From: Staphylococcus xylosus
Lineage (GTDB): Bacteria; Bacillota; Bacilli; Staphylococcales; Staphylococcaceae
Assembly: GCF_002732165.1 (NCBI RefSeq)
Contig: NZ_MRZO01000008.1
Location: forward strand, 1-64,000
Length of the DNA stretch: 64,000 nucleotides
Direction: 5' to 3'
The translations under genes and the position numbers were made by a program. Below the pieces are notes generated by a model that saw only the letters and a list, made by a program, of their open reading frames with translations, was not told the DNA's origin and ran no database searches. Below, one piece after another: positions 32,969-42,970 of this stretch; the first letter of the stretch is position 1; each line of letters starts with the position of its first letter.

Positions 32969-35059
32969 ATGGCTAGAGATTTTAGTTTAGATAGAACACG
33001 TAATATCGGTATCATGGCTCACATCGATGCTGGTAAAACAACTACGACTGAACGTATTCTTTACTATACTGGACGTATCCATAAAATTGGTGAAACACAC
33101 GAAGGTGCTTCACAAATGGACTGGATGGAACAGGAGCAAGATCGTGGTATCACTATCACATCTGCCGCAACAACAGCACAGTGGGATGACCACCGTGTAA
33201 ACATCATCGATACACCTGGACACGTAGACTTCACTGTAGAAGTTGAACGTTCATTACGTGTACTTGATGGTGCAGTAACAGTACTAGACGCTCAATCAGG
33301 TGTTGAACCTCAAACTGAAACAGTTTGGCGCCAGGCAACAACTTATAGCGTACCTCGTATTGTTTTCGTAAACAAAATGGACAAATTAGGAGCTAACTTC
33401 GAATACGCAGTAAGCACTATCCATGACCGTTTACAAGCAAACGCACAACCAATCCAATTACCAATTGGTGCGGAAGACGAATTTGAAGCAATCATCGACT
33501 TAGTTGAAATGAAATGTTTCAAATACAACAATGACTTAGGAACTGAAATTGAAGAAATTGAAATTCCTGAAGATCATAAAGAAAGAGCTGAAGAAGCTCG
33601 TTCAACATTAATTGAAGCAGTAGCTGAAACTAATGATGAATTAATGGAAAAATATCTTGCTGATGAAGAGATTTCTGTCTCTGAATTAAAAGATGCTATC
33701 CGTGAAGCTACAAACAACATTGAATTCTATCCAGTTCTTGTTGGTACAGCTTTCAAAAACAAAGGTGTTCAATTAATGCTTAACGCAGTAATTGATTACT
33801 TACCATCACCGTTAGACGTAAAACCAATCGTTGGTCACCGTGCTGACAACCCAGAAGAAGAAGTTATCGCAAAAGCTGATGACAATGCTGAGTTCGCTGC
33901 TTTAGCGTTCAAAGTAATGACTGACCCTTATGTTGGTAAATTAACATTCTTCCGTGTTTACTCAGGTACGTTAACATCAGGTTCATACGTTAAAAACTCT
34001 ACGAAGAACAAACGTGAACGTGTAGGTCGTTTACTACAAATGCACGCTAACTCTCGTCAAGAGTTAAACACAGTATATTCAGGAGATATCGCAGCTGCGG
34101 TAGGTCTTAAAGATACTGGTACTGGTGATACTTTATGTGGTGAGAAGAATGACATTATCTTGGAATCTATGGATTTCCCAGAACCAGTTATTCACTTATC
34201 AGTTGAACCTAAATCTAAAGCAGACCAAGACAAAATGACTACAGCTTTAGTTAAGTTACAAGAAGAAGATCCAACATTCCATGCACACACAGACGATGAA
34301 ACTGGACAAGTTATTATCGGTGGTATGGGTGAACTTCACTTAGATATCTTAGTAGACCGTATGAAGAAAGAATTTAACGTTGAATGTAACGTTGGTGCTC
34401 CAATGGTTTCATACCGTGAAACATTTAAAGCTTCAGCTCAAGTTCAAGGTAAATTTGCTCGTCAATCAGGTGGTCGTGGTCAATATGGTGACGTTAAAAT
34501 TGAATTCACACCTAATGAAACAGGTGGCGGTTTCGAATTCGAAAACGCTATCGTTGGTGGTGTAGTTCCTCGTGAATACATTCCATCAGTTGAAGCAGGT
34601 CTTAAAGATTCAATGGAAAACGGTGTACTAGCTGGTTATCCTTTAATTGATGTTAAAGCTAAATTATTTGATGGTTCATACCATGATGTCGATTCATCTG
34701 AAATGGCCTTCAAAATTGCCGCATCATTAGCGCTTAAAGAAGCTGCTAAAAAATGTGATCCAGTTATCTTAGAACCAATGATGAAAGTTACAATTGAAAT
34801 GCCTGAAGAGTACATGGGTGACATCATGGGTGACGTAACATCTCGTCGTGGACGTGTTGATGGTATGGAACCTCGTGGTAATGCACAAGTTGTAAATGCT
34901 TTTGTACCACTTTCAGAAATGTTCGGTTATGCAACTTCATTACGTTCTAACACTCAAGGTCGTGGTACTTATACAATGTACTTTGATCACTATGCTGAAG
35001 TTCCAAAATCAATTGCTGAAGAAATTGTTAAGAAAAACAGTGGCAATAAAGCCGAATAA
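32969..35059 (+). CDS. fusA: Elongation factor G
   Basis: EF-G (696 residues, slightly longer than the 693 of S. aureus because of the C-terminal tail) translocates tRNA-mRNA on the ribosome. G motifs: AHIDAGKTT (G1), RGITI (G2), DTPGH (G3), NKMD (G4). The domain III-V region around [13 protein letters not shown] and [10 protein letters not shown] shows no obvious fusidic-acid resistance change. AAGGAG precedes the ATG. Confidence 0.97.
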   Translation: MARDFSLDRTRNIGIMAHIDAGKTTTTERILYYTGRIHKIGETHEGASQMDWMEQEQDRGITITSAATTAQWDDHRVNIIDTPGHVDFTVEVERSLRVLDGAVTVLDAQSGVEPQTETVWRQATTYSVPRIVFVNKMDKLGANFEYAVSTIHDRLQANAQPIQLPIGAEDEFEAIIDLVEMKCFKYNNDLGTEIEEIEIPEDHKERAEEARSTLIEAVAETNDELMEKYLADEEISVSELKDAIREATNNIEFYPVLVGTAFKNKGVQLMLNAVIDYLPSPLDVKPIVGHRADNPEEEVIAKADDNAEFAALAFKVMTDPYVGKLTFFRVYSGTLTSGSYVKNSTKNKRERVGRLLQMHANSRQELNTVYSGDIAAAVGLKDTGTGDTLCGEKNDIILESMDFPEPVIHLSVEPKSKADQDKMTTALVKLQEEDPTFHAHTDDETGQVIIGGMGELHLDILVDRMKKEFNVECNVGAPMVSYRETFKASAQVQGKFARQSGGRGQYGDVKIEFTPNETGGGFEFENAIVGGVVPREYIPSVEAGLKDSMENGVLAGYPLIDVKAKLFDGSYHDVDSSEMAFKIAASLALKEAAKKCDPVILEPMMKVTIEMPEEYMGDIMGDVTSRRGRVDGMEPRGNAQVVNAFVPLSEMFGYATSLRSNTQGRGTYTMYFDHYAEVPKSIAEEIVKKNSGNKAE

Positions 35060-35207
35060 TTAAACTTGTTTTGTGCGACAACTGTCTGTACAATACACAT
35101 AAAGCTTAATTAAGTAGCTTATTGTTTTATCAATTGATTTTTTGGGAAAAATGCATTATAAAGGTACTGTATGGTCCTTTATTTCCAAATTACAACCCAT
35201 CTTCTCA

Positions 35208-35275
35208 TGATGGTGAGAAACTGTCATGAGAGATAAATTAAAAATAATTTTCTAACGAATAGGAGAGATTTTATA
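35208..35275 (+). promoter_or_regulatory. Structured leader of tuf
   Basis: CTCATGA-type inverted repeats at about 35211-35234 form one or two small alternative hairpins. AATAGGAGAG, the tuf ribosome binding site, follows. Transcription from the str operon plus an own promoter is usual for tuf; the promoter was not pinned down. Confidence 0.4.
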
Positions 35276-36463
35276 ATGGCTAAAGAAAAATTTGACCGCT
35301 CAAAAGAACATGCCAATATTGGTACTATTGGTCACGTTGACCATGGTAAAACTACTTTAACAGCTGCTATCGCAACTGTATTAGCAAAAAATGGTGACTC
35401 TGTAGCACAATCATATGACATGATTGACAACGCTCCAGAAGAAAAAGAACGTGGTATTACTATTAATACTTCTCACATTGAGTACACTACTGAAAAACGT
35501 CACTATGCGCACGTTGACTGCCCAGGTCACGCTGACTATGTTAAAAACATGATCACTGGTGCTGCACAAATGGACGGAGCTATCTTAGTAGTATCTGCTG
35601 CTGATGGCCCAATGCCACAAACTCGTGAGCACATTCTTTTATCACGTAACGTTGGTGTTCCAGCATTAGTTGTATTCTTAAACAAAGTTGACATGGTTGA
35701 CGATGAAGAATTATTAGAATTAGTAGAAATGGAAGTTCGTGACTTATTAAGCGAATATGACTTCCCAGGTGACGATGTACCTGTAATCTCTGGTTCAGCA
35801 TTAAAAGCTCTTGAAGGCGACGCTGACTATGAGCAAAAAATCTTAGACTTAATGCAAGCAGTTGATGATTTCATCCCAACTCCAGAACGTGATTCTGACA
35901 AACCATTCATGATGCCAGTTGAGGACGTATTCTCAATCACTGGTCGTGGTACTGTTGCTACAGGCCGTGTTGAACGTGGTCAAATCAAAGTCGGTGAAGA
36001 AATCGAAATCATCGGTATGCAAGAAGAGTCAAGCAAAACAACAGTTACTGGTGTAGAAATGTTCCGTAAATTATTAGACTACGCTGAAGCTGGTGACAAC
36101 ATTGGTGCATTATTACGTGGTGTTTCACGTGATGATATCCAACGTGGTCAAGTTTTAGCTGCTCCTGGTACTATTACACCACATACTAAATTCAAAGCTG
36201 ACGTTTATGTTTTATCAAAAGATGAAGGTGGTCGTCATACACCATTCTTCACTAACTACCGCCCACAATTCTATTTCCGTACTACTGACGTAACAGGTGT
36301 TGTTACTTTACCAGAAGGTACTGAAATGGTTATGCCTGGCGATAACGTAGAAATGAACGTTGAATTGATTTCTCCAATCGCTATTGAAGACGGTACTCGT
36401 TTCTCTATCCGTGAAGGTGGACGTACTGTTGGATCAGGCGTTGTTACTGTAATCAACGAATAA
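35276..36463 (+). CDS. tuf: Elongation factor Tu
   Basis: EF-Tu (395 residues) delivers aminoacyl-tRNA to the ribosome. G motifs [19 protein letters not shown] and NKVD are present, and domain II-III sequence is canonical. Single-copy tuf at the end of the str operon is the Firmicutes norm. Very strong terminator follows. Confidence 0.98.
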   Translation: MAKEKFDRSKEHANIGTIGHVDHGKTTLTAAIATVLAKNGDSVAQSYDMIDNAPEEKERGITINTSHIEYTTEKRHYAHVDCPGHADYVKNMITGAAQMDGAILVVSAADGPMPQTREHILLSRNVGVPALVVFLNKVDMVDDEELLELVEMEVRDLLSEYDFPGDDVPVISGSALKALEGDADYEQKILDLMQAVDDFIPTPERDSDKPFMMPVEDVFSITGRGTVATGRVERGQIKVGEEIEIIGMQEESSKTTVTGVEMFRKLLDYAEAGDNIGALLRGVSRDDIQRGQVLAAPGTITPHTKFKADVYVLSKDEGGRHTPFFTNYRPQFYFRTTDVTGVVTLPEGTEMVMPGDNVEMNVELISPIAIEDGTRFSIREGGRTVGSGVVTVINE

Positions 36464-36492
36464 TATAATTTTCTATCTTTGATAGATTTTTT

Positions 36493-36517
36493 AAAGCCTC
36501 CTTCGGGGGCTTTTTTT
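36493..36517 (+). terminator. tuf terminator
   Basis: AAAGCCTCC pairs with GGGGGCTTT around a 3-base loop and ends in seven T, a textbook intrinsic terminator. Confidence 0.93.
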
Positions 36518-36561
36518 ATGAAAAAGCACAAGGTTCCAGTTGGAATCTTGTGCTTCTTTGT

Positions 36562-36815
36562 ATTATATAAAGGTATACATTTACTTATGCAAATGCATAA
36601 GACTGACTAATCCAGTTTTGCTGAATAAGTCAGTCTTTAAAGTCATAAAATGACTAAGGTAAATAGAGGAAAGGCACAAAGCGACAATTTGGTTCTTGTG
36701 CCTCTTTTATTATATAAAGGTATACATTTGCTTATGCAAATGCATAAGACTGACTAATTCAGTTTTGCTGAATAAGTCAGTCTTTAAAGTCATAAAATGA
36801 CTAAGGTAAATAGAG
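36562..36815. repeat. Direct repeat with internal palindromes, period 147
   Basis: The copy at 36562-36668 recurs from 36709 to about 36815 with only a few changes. Each copy has CTTATGC-AAAT-GCATAAG and then AAGACTGACT...AGTCAGTCTT, that is a small palindrome followed by a longer hairpin. The segment between copies contains AGGCACAA/TTGTGCCT. Confidence 0.85.
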
Positions 36816-36842
36816 GTTCGCCTGAGCAAAAGCTCATGCATA

Positions 36843-36877
36843 AAAGCACCTAAGTCATAAAATGACTAAGGTGCTTT
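36843..36877 (-). terminator. Hairpin overlapping the end of the M20 gene
   Basis: AAAGCACCT (36843-36851) pairs with AGGTGCTTT (36869-36877), with AGTCAT/ATGACT inside. The stop codon of the minus-strand gene (36866-36868) lies within the structure. On the minus strand four T follow, then ATG-rich repeat sequence and the palindromic core. Confidence 0.65.
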
Positions 36878-38050
36878 AATAATTACTTTTTCGAGTTCTA
36901 ATATTTTTAAAAATTCGCTTGTTGCGTATTTCATCGCTTGTTCATCAATATTAAAACATGGGCTATGATGTGGATGTATAGCATCAATTTCAGGGTTACC
37001 ACACCCAGTTAAAAAGAATGCGCCTGGACGTACTTTTAAATAGTGCGAGAAGTCTTCTCCAATCATCATTAGGTCTGATTCATTGAATCTTAAGTTCATG
37101 TCATTAGCGGCCTGTTTAACTATTTCATAGTTATCTTGATGGTTGTGTACAGGTAAATATCCTTTAATATAGTCGAAGTCATACGTTATGTCATTAGCCA
37201 CGGCTAAGCCTTGAAGTAATTTCTCCATTTTAGTCATAACATGAGCTTGAATTTCTGTATCAAATGTACGTACAGTCCCTTTACAAAATGCAGAATCTGG
37301 AATAATGTTATCCGCAGAACCTGCTTGTACCATGCCAAAACTAATTACAGCTTGTTTTACAGGGTCAATCGTACGAGAAACAATTTTTTGTGCGCTCATA
37401 ATGAATTCTGCCATAATTACGACAGGATCTATCGTTTCTTGCGGTTTAGCACCATGTCCACCTTTACCTTGGATTGTAATCCTAAACTCATCAGGAGAAG
37501 CCATTAATGCACCAGGACGTGAATAAATAGTACCCGTGGGATATCCAGACCATAAATGATTTCCGTATATCTTATCAACGTCTTGTAGACAGCCATCATC
37601 AATCATCTCTTGAGAGCCACCAGGCATAATTTCTTCACCATATTGAAAGATTAATACGACATCACCATTTAAAAAGGATAAGTGATTTTCAATGATTTCT
37701 GCAACACCTAATAAAATGGCCGTATGACCATCATGACCACATGCATGCATAACACCAGGATTTTTAGATTTATAGTCTACTTCTGTTAATTCATCTATTG
37801 GTAGTGCATCAAAGTCTGCACGAAGCGCAACAGTAGGCCCATCACCATGGCCTTTAAATGTAGCTACGATACCATTACGCCCTACAGGAGTACGAATTTC
37901 GCACGATAATTGACTTAATTGATTTAGTATAAAGTCATGTGTGTGATATTCCTCAAATGATAATTCGGGGTATTGGTGGAGGTAACGTCGAACTTGTACC
38001 ATCCTACTTTCTTTTTGTTGTGCTAGTTGAAACCAATCAAACAACTTCAA
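36866..38050 (-). CDS. M20-family metallopeptidase / amidohydrolase
   Basis: An M20D-type hydrolase of about 394 residues. Metal ligands are in MHACGHDGH and in YGEEIMPGGSQEM; a later ligand His is in HHSPCFNID. Family members hydrolyse N-acyl amino acids or indole/hippurate-type amides; the substrate here cannot be read off. An ATG at 38068 lacks a ribosome binding site, while the TTG at 38050 has AAGGAAGAAGGG just before it, so I prefer the latter. A start near codon 1 of either form leaves the catalytic domain intact. Monocistronic and convergent to tuf. Confidence 0.85.
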   Translation of the reverse strand: MKLFDWFQLAQQKESRMVQVRRYLHQYPELSFEEYHTHDFILNQLSQLSCEIRTPVGRNGIVATFKGHGDGPTVALRADFDALPIDELTEVDYKSKNPGVMHACGHDGHTAILLGVAEIIENHLSFLNGDVVLIFQYGEEIMPGGSQEMIDDGCLQDVDKIYGNHLWSGYPTGTIYSRPGALMASPDEFRITIQGKGGHGAKPQETIDPVVIMAEFIMSAQKIVSRTIDPVKQAVISFGMVQAGSADNIIPDSAFCKGTVRTFDTEIQAHVMTKMEKLLQGLAVANDITYDFDYIKGYLPVHNHQDNYEIVKQAANDMNLRFNESDLMMIGEDFSHYLKVRPGAFFLTGCGNPEIDAIHPHHSPCFNIDEQAMKYATSEFLKILELEKVIIKAP

Positions 38051-38236
38051 CCCTTCTTCCTTGAACATTTTTCACTATTATACCACTTAATAATGCACAA
38101 CTGTAGGTACAATTGATATTTGGTAATTTATGTTGTGAGAGTTGCATTGTGACGTGTGCTTATAATACTTTCCACTTTTATTAAAATAGGTTATGATTAA
38201 TTTGAAAAACTAAGATAATTCAAAGGGGGACTTGCA

Positions 38237-39427
38237 GTGGTTCAGTCACTACATGGCTTTTTAGATGAAAATATTCAATATTTGAAAGATAACGGATTAT
38301 ATAATGAAATAGACACAATTGAAGGTGCAAATGGCCCTGAAATTACTATTAACGGGAAAACTTATGTAAATCTATCTTCAAACAACTATTTAGGACTAGC
38401 AACAGACGAAGACTTAAAGCAAGCAGCAAAAGATGCAATCGATTCACATGGCGTTGGTGCTGGTGCGGTACGTTCAATCAATGGTACCTTAGACGTGCAT
38501 GATGAATTAGAACAAACACTTGCAGAATTCAAAGGAACTGAAGCAGCCGTTGCGTATCAATCAGGATTCAATTGTAATATGGCAGCTATTTCAGCGGTTA
38601 TGAACAAAAATGACGCAATTCTTTCAGATGAATTAAACCATGCTTCTATTATTGATGGTTGCCGTTTATCTAAAGCGAAAATTATTCGTGTAAACCATTC
38701 AGATATGGAAGATTTACGAGCAAAAGCGAAAGAAGCTGTAGAATCTGGTCAATATAATAAAGTAATGTATATTACTGATGGCGTATTTAGCATGGACGGT
38801 GACGTAGCTAAGTTACCAGAAATCGTAGAAATCGCCGAAGAATTTGGTCTGATTACTTATGTCGATGATGCACATGGTTCAGGCGTAATGGGTAAAGGTG
38901 CGGGAACAGTTAAGCACTTCGGATTACAAGATAAGATTGATTTTCAAATTGGTACGTTATCAAAAGCAATAGGTGTTGTGGGTGGTTATGTAGCAGGTAC
39001 GCAATCTTTAATTGATTGGTTAAAAGCACAATCTAGACCATTTTTATTCTCAACATCATTAGCTCCTGGCGATACAAAAGCGATTACAGAGGCCGTGAAG
39101 AAATTAATGGCATCTACAGAATTGCATGATAAACTTTGGGAAAACGGTAATTATTTAAAAGAAGGCTTACAAAAATTAGGTTTTGATATTGGTAACTCAG
39201 AATCACCAATTACACCTGTAATTATCGGTGATGAAAAGGAAACACAAGCGTTTAGTAGTCGCTTAAAAGATGAAGGCGTTTATGTGAAATCAATCGTCTT
39301 CCCAACAGTTCCTAAAGGTACTGGACGTGTACGTAATATGCCTACAGCAGCTCATACAAAAGAAATGTTAGATCAAGCTTTGGCAGCTTTTGAAAAAGTT
39401 GGGAAAGAACTAGGCACAATTAAATAG
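38237..39427 (+). CDS. kbl: Glycine C-acetyltransferase (2-amino-3-ketobutyrate CoA ligase)
   Basis: A 396-residue alpha-oxoamine synthase of PLP fold type I. It cleaves 2-amino-3-ketobutyrate with CoA to glycine and acetyl-CoA in threonine breakdown. SSNNYLGLA, the [10 protein letters not shown] segment and the PLP-lysine motif [12 protein letters not shown] (Lys near 243) are visible. The GTG start has AAAGGGGGA upstream. The usual partner, threonine dehydrogenase, is not adjacent. A KBL versus 8-amino-7-oxononanoate synthase role rests on length and staphylococcal context. Confidence 0.88.
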   Translation: MVQSLHGFLDENIQYLKDNGLYNEIDTIEGANGPEITINGKTYVNLSSNNYLGLATDEDLKQAAKDAIDSHGVGAGAVRSINGTLDVHDELEQTLAEFKGTEAAVAYQSGFNCNMAAISAVMNKNDAILSDELNHASIIDGCRLSKAKIIRVNHSDMEDLRAKAKEAVESGQYNKVMYITDGVFSMDGDVAKLPEIVEIAEEFGLITYVDDAHGSGVMGKGAGTVKHFGLQDKIDFQIGTLSKAIGVVGGYVAGTQSLIDWLKAQSRPFLFSTSLAPGDTKAITEAVKKLMASTELHDKLWENGNYLKEGLQKLGFDIGNSESPITPVIIGDEKETQAFSSRLKDEGVYVKSIVFPTVPKGTGRVRNMPTAAHTKEMLDQALAAFEKVGKELGTIK

Positions 39428-39566
39428 TAATCGAACAAGCGACATATGGGATATGTGCTTGATTGTATTAATGAAAACAGGCAGTATTCTAGTTGTAGAA
39501 CTTAGAATGCTGTCTCGTTTTATATTAATATATAATAACCAAATAAATGTAACGATATGAGATTAA

Positions 39567-39948
39567 GTGGAACACTTGAGCAAAAGCTCATGTGTAAGAA
39601 CCACTAACTAACGAGAGCGGAACACTTGAGCAAAAGCTCATGTGTAAGAACCACTAACTAACGAGAGCGGAACACTCGAGCAAAAGCTCATGTGTAAGAA
39701 CCACTAACTAACGAGAGCGGAACACCTGAGCAAAAGCTCATGTGTAAGAACCACTAACTAACGAGAGCGGAACACTTGAGCAAAAGCTCATGAGTAAGAA
39801 CCACTAACTAACGAGAGCGGAACACTTGAGCAAAAGCTCATGTGTAAGAACTACTAACTAACGAGAGCGGAACACCTGAGCAAAAGCTCATGTGTAAGAA
39901 CCACTAACTAAATAAATTTAGAAGTGCTTCTTTATAGAAGTGGTTCTT
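39567..39948. repeat. Seven-copy 50-bp tandem array of the palindromic repeat
   Basis: Palindromic cores start at 39577, 39627, 39677, 39727, 39777, 39827 and 39877, exactly 50 bases apart. Each core (TGAGC-AAAA-GCTCA with ACAC/GTGT outside) is followed by AAGAACCACTAACTAACGAG. Copies differ by single bases (for example CGAGC in the third). The array ends with AAGAACCACT (39896-39905) opposite AGTGGTTCTT (39939-39948), a stem that the internal units lack. It lies just before the P-loop kinase gene. Confidence 0.93.
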
Positions 39949-39967
39949 TAGAGAGGTGAAAATAACG

Positions 39968-40459
39968 GTGCACCTTATTATTATTAGAGGAAATTCTGGT
40001 AGTGGTAAATCAACCATTGCTAAACGTATACAACAGCATTTAGGAGAAGGTGTGATGTTAATAGGTCAAGATGAAGTACGCAGACAGATGCTCAACGTTC
40101 ATGATCGACCTGGTAATTTAGCAATTCAATTAATAAAAGAAATCGTAGATTATGGTATAAATCATTGTGACTATGTCATATTAGAAGGTATTTTAAATAG
40201 ACATAAGTATGGAACGATGCTCAATGAACTTTTTAAAAACTCTAACGCCAATGTGCACGTATATTATTTTGATCTTCCATTTCAAGAAACAGTCCGTAGA
40301 CATTATACTAAACAACAAACAGACTTTGATGAAACGGCAATGTCTAAGTGGTTTGTTCCGGAAGATACGCTAAATGTACAAGGAGAAAAATATATTACTG
40401 AATCAATGACTGAAGATTATATTATAAATATGATATTTAAGGATATAGGCGTGTTATAA
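39968..40459 (+). CDS. Small P-loop kinase of unknown substrate
   Basis: A 163-residue AAA_33-type kinase with Walker A GNSGSGKST at residues 8-16 and a plausible D-E pair (QDEVRRQML). A later YYFDLPFQETVRRH segment resembles nucleoside or small-molecule kinases such as chloramphenicol phosphotransferase. The substrate is unknown. GTG at 39968 is chosen because AGAGGTG lies nine bases upstream; the GTG at 39956 overlaps that site. The 50-bp repeat array directly precedes it, so its leader is unusual. Confidence 0.75.
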   Translation: MHLIIIRGNSGSGKSTIAKRIQQHLGEGVMLIGQDEVRRQMLNVHDRPGNLAIQLIKEIVDYGINHCDYVILEGILNRHKYGTMLNELFKNSNANVHVYYFDLPFQETVRRHYTKQQTDFDETAMSKWFVPEDTLNVQGEKYITESMTEDYIINMIFKDIGVL

Positions 40460-40781
40460 TTCAATGCATTTTGACAACTTAATCTACTAAAAAAGGCAAT
40501 TATATGAATTTACTTATAATAAAATCATTTAGTTGTGTTAATTACTTTTTGACAAGGATGCAAATCCTGAAAATAATATAGGCATGAGTTATATGATCCA
40601 TACCTTAAAATAGTTAATTTATTGCGTGTATTATAAAAGAAAAAGGTATGCATAAATACTTTTAATCTGCGAGAGCGGAACACTTGAGCAAAAGCTCATG
40701 TGTAAGAACCACTAACTAAATAAATTTAGAAGTGGTTCTTTATAGAAGTGGTTCTTTATAGCAGTAGTTCTTTAGAGGTTA
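40460..40781. other. Convergent intergenic region with one more palindromic repeat
   Basis: 322 bases without a gene. The 3' half holds one repeat copy (core 40685-40700) and a stem AAGAACCACT (40704-40713) with AGTGGTTCTT (40731-40740). Two further degenerate copies of the right arm follow. The stem may end the minus-strand membrane-protein transcript. Confidence 0.7.
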
Positions 40782-41237
40782 TTATTGTTTAAATGGATTT
40801 GTTTTAGGCTTAGTTTTATCTCGGTTTTCTTTATTTTGCATAAAAGGAATTGCAAACCATAAAATATGCAGCATACTTGCTAAGATTACAAGTATGATTG
40901 GAATAAATATTTCCACGATACTAATATTAATAACAAAGGATGCTAAGATAAATGCTGTTATTGATGGTATAGCACAGACAATAACGACTGTTAATAATAC
41001 AAATTGAACCACTTGTGTAGCAATCGGACTATAAATATCTAGAATTAAAATGGCAATGTAAAATAGTGTGATAAACACAAGTAACAAAATAATCCATCCT
41101 ATTGCCATACCACCTTGAGTTTTAATGTAATCTTGGTAAGGCGGAAGTGTAGGTAAAATAAATAGAATCATCGCTGACAACCATGACAAAATACCGAAAA
41201 ACATAAAGAAAATTTTTGAAGTGTCTGTTTTATTCAT
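40782..41237 (-). CDS. Small four-span membrane protein, unknown function
   Basis: 151 residues with hydrophobic spans at about 9-29, 45-66, 72-100 and 102-132, then a basic tail (KENRDKTKPKTNPFKQ). No catalytic motif or known family is recognised. AGGAGG lies before the ATG on the minus strand. Monocistronic, flanked by a palindromic repeat at its 3' end. Confidence 0.7.
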   Translation of the reverse strand: MNKTDTSKIFFMFFGILSWLSAMILFILPTLPPYQDYIKTQGGMAIGWIILLLVFITLFYIAILILDIYSPIATQVVQFVLLTVVIVCAIPSITAFILASFVINISIVEIFIPIILVILASMLHILWFAIPFMQNKENRDKTKPKTNPFKQ

Positions 41238-41488
41238 TATAACAACCTCCTAAGATATCAAATCTTTATTGGCATATGTTAAGTAAATACTTGAAAATAC
41301 TATATCTAATGTTGATGGCGCTTTCATTAACTTATATACCCTTTAAAGAAAGTTTTAACGCACAGTAAAAAGGTAATATATTAATAATACTGTAGTAAAT
41401 TCAATTTATGATGATAAAAAATAACTATCATTTCACCTGTTTGAATCGTATATTTGTGTTAAATAAACGTGTTATAAGGGGCTAGTTA

Positions 41489-42061
41489 ATGGATAAAAAT
41501 TTATGGTTGCATTTCACAACACAACGTCTTATCATTAGACCGTTGGAAGAAAATGATTATGAATCATGGTTACGAGGTTTTGTAAATAGAAAACCATCTC
41601 AATATAAACATGACAAGGGTCAATTAGATATGTCAGATGCTACCGAACCATGGTTTGCAGCTCTAGTAACTAGACATCAAGAGGCAATTAAATCGGATGA
41701 TTTATACATCTTTGGCATCTTTGATAAAGCACATAATCATTTAGGCATGCTTAATATTAAAAATTTAAGTCGTGGTAATTTTCAGTGGGCGGAGATTGGC
41801 TATTTTATTCATAACCAACATTGGCATCAAGGATTTGCTTATGAAGCATTAACAGAATTGATTAAACAATGCCGCGATACACTCAAATTTCATAGAGTTG
41901 AGGCTCATATCAATATCGATAACCCGAGGTCTGTGAATTTAATTGAAAAAGTAGGATTCCAATATGAATGTGTCCGTAAGGGATTTATATTTGAAAATGG
42001 TCAATGGACAGATCATTACGTTTATTATCTAAATACACATGATGAAATATTAAAAACATAA
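41489..42061 (+). CDS. GNAT-family N-acetyltransferase (RimJ/RimL type)
   Basis: 190 residues with the N-terminal TQRLIIRPLEENDYESW segment typical of RimJ/RimL-like enzymes. The acetyl-CoA motif is GYFIHNQHWHQGFAYEAL, and INIDNPRSVNLIEKVGFQYE is motif B. Members acetylate ribosomal-protein N-termini or small amines; the target here is unknown. Followed after 24 bases by a second GNAT gene, probably in one transcript. Confidence 0.8.
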   Translation: MDKNLWLHFTTQRLIIRPLEENDYESWLRGFVNRKPSQYKHDKGQLDMSDATEPWFAALVTRHQEAIKSDDLYIFGIFDKAHNHLGMLNIKNLSRGNFQWAEIGYFIHNQHWHQGFAYEALTELIKQCRDTLKFHRVEAHINIDNPRSVNLIEKVGFQYECVRKGFIFENGQWTDHYVYYLNTHDEILKT

Positions 42062-42085
42062 ACCGAGAAAGGAAGGAGTGTCAAC

Positions 42086-42589
42086 ATGGAGTTTAGAGAG
42101 TTAACAATGCAAGACGAAATGATGTATTGTGATTATATGAGAGAGTGGATTGATCACGATGAGAAAGTGGTACCTGAAATCACTAATATTACAAAGTATA
42201 ATAACTTTGAAGATTTAGTACATGAATTAGCAGATAATAAATCACATGACGCATCAGTAGATAATACGACGCTATTTTTAATCGATGATGATGAGATTAT
42301 TGGTGCTGCAAACATTCGTCATAATTTAAATGAGCAACTTAAAACAGTTGGTGGCCATGTTGGCTACGGCATCCGAAAGAAACACCGTGGCAAAGGTTTT
42401 GGTAATAAATTATTGAAAAAATCTTTAGATTATTTATCAAGAATTGGTGTGCAAGAAGCATTGATAACATGCGATAAGGAAAATGATGCCTCAGCGGCAG
42501 TCATTCAACACAACGGTGGAGAAGAAATCGAAGCTTCAACACTAGATGATGGAACAGTGATACGTCGTTTCCAAATTGAAATTGCCTAA
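42086..42589 (+). CDS. GNAT-family N-acetyltransferase
   Basis: 167 residues. The acetyl-CoA-binding loop is GYGIRKKHRGKGFGNKLL, and the NDASAAVIQHNGGEE segment follows. It is not closely similar to its neighbour, so the pair is not a recent duplication. GGAAGGAG precedes the ATG and a terminator follows. Substrate unknown. Confidence 0.8.
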   Translation: MEFRELTMQDEMMYCDYMREWIDHDEKVVPEITNITKYNNFEDLVHELADNKSHDASVDNTTLFLIDDDEIIGAANIRHNLNEQLKTVGGHVGYGIRKKHRGKGFGNKLLKKSLDYLSRIGVQEALITCDKENDASAAVIQHNGGEEIEASTLDDGTVIRRFQIEIA

Positions 42590-42970
42590 TAAGTATAAAA
42601 TGTATAGCATAATTTAATGATATAGTTGTAATAACACCGGCAAGAGTCTTAGGACTTTTGCCGGTGTTTTTGTCGTTTTAACTGTTAGAAAGTATATGGG
42701 GGTACTGCAATTTGTAAAAAAACTAAATTATTAACGAACTCATCTAAATTTTCAAATAAAAAAATAGAGTTTAATTAGAATCTAATAAATTATAATTCTT
42801 GTTCACAATAATCTTTTAATCTTAAAGAAAATGTATATTTATTGAAAAATATATAGATTTTAATAAAATGATACAGTATAATATAACCTAAATGACTTTT
42901 TCGGTAGTTTTTTATTATAAGAGTGAAATGTTCATAAGGGCGAAATAATAATTGAATGGAGGATGCGTTT
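42590..42970. other. AT-rich region before the surface-polymer genes
   Basis: 381 bases. After the GNAT terminator the sequence is very AT-rich. A TATAAT at 42877-42882 has only a poor -35 (TAGATT) at 17 bases, so the promoter is probably weak or activated. No gene seen. Confidence 0.5.
42633..42671 (+). terminator. Terminator after the GNAT pair
   Basis: AACACCGGCAA pairs with TTGCCGGTGTT, followed by TTTTGTC. Confidence 0.88.

Larger units (their letters stand above)
36464..36865. other. tuf / amidohydrolase convergent region with direct repeats
   Basis: 402 bases without a gene. It holds the tuf terminator, a second hairpin at 36524-36555 (AAGCACAAG...CTTGTGCTT), a direct repeat of about 107 bp (36562 and 36709, period 147) and a copy of the TGAGCAAAAGCTCATG core at 36823-36838. 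Confidence 0.75.

Noticed and set aside
23995-35059. Rifampicin, streptomycin or fusidic acid resistance changes in rpoB, rpsL or fusA
   Set aside because: The relevant motifs read as wild type by eye; no change could be supported.
39567-39948. CRISPR array
   Set aside because: The units are contiguous near-identical copies with no variable spacers, no cas genes are near, and the repeat is a tandem palindrome.
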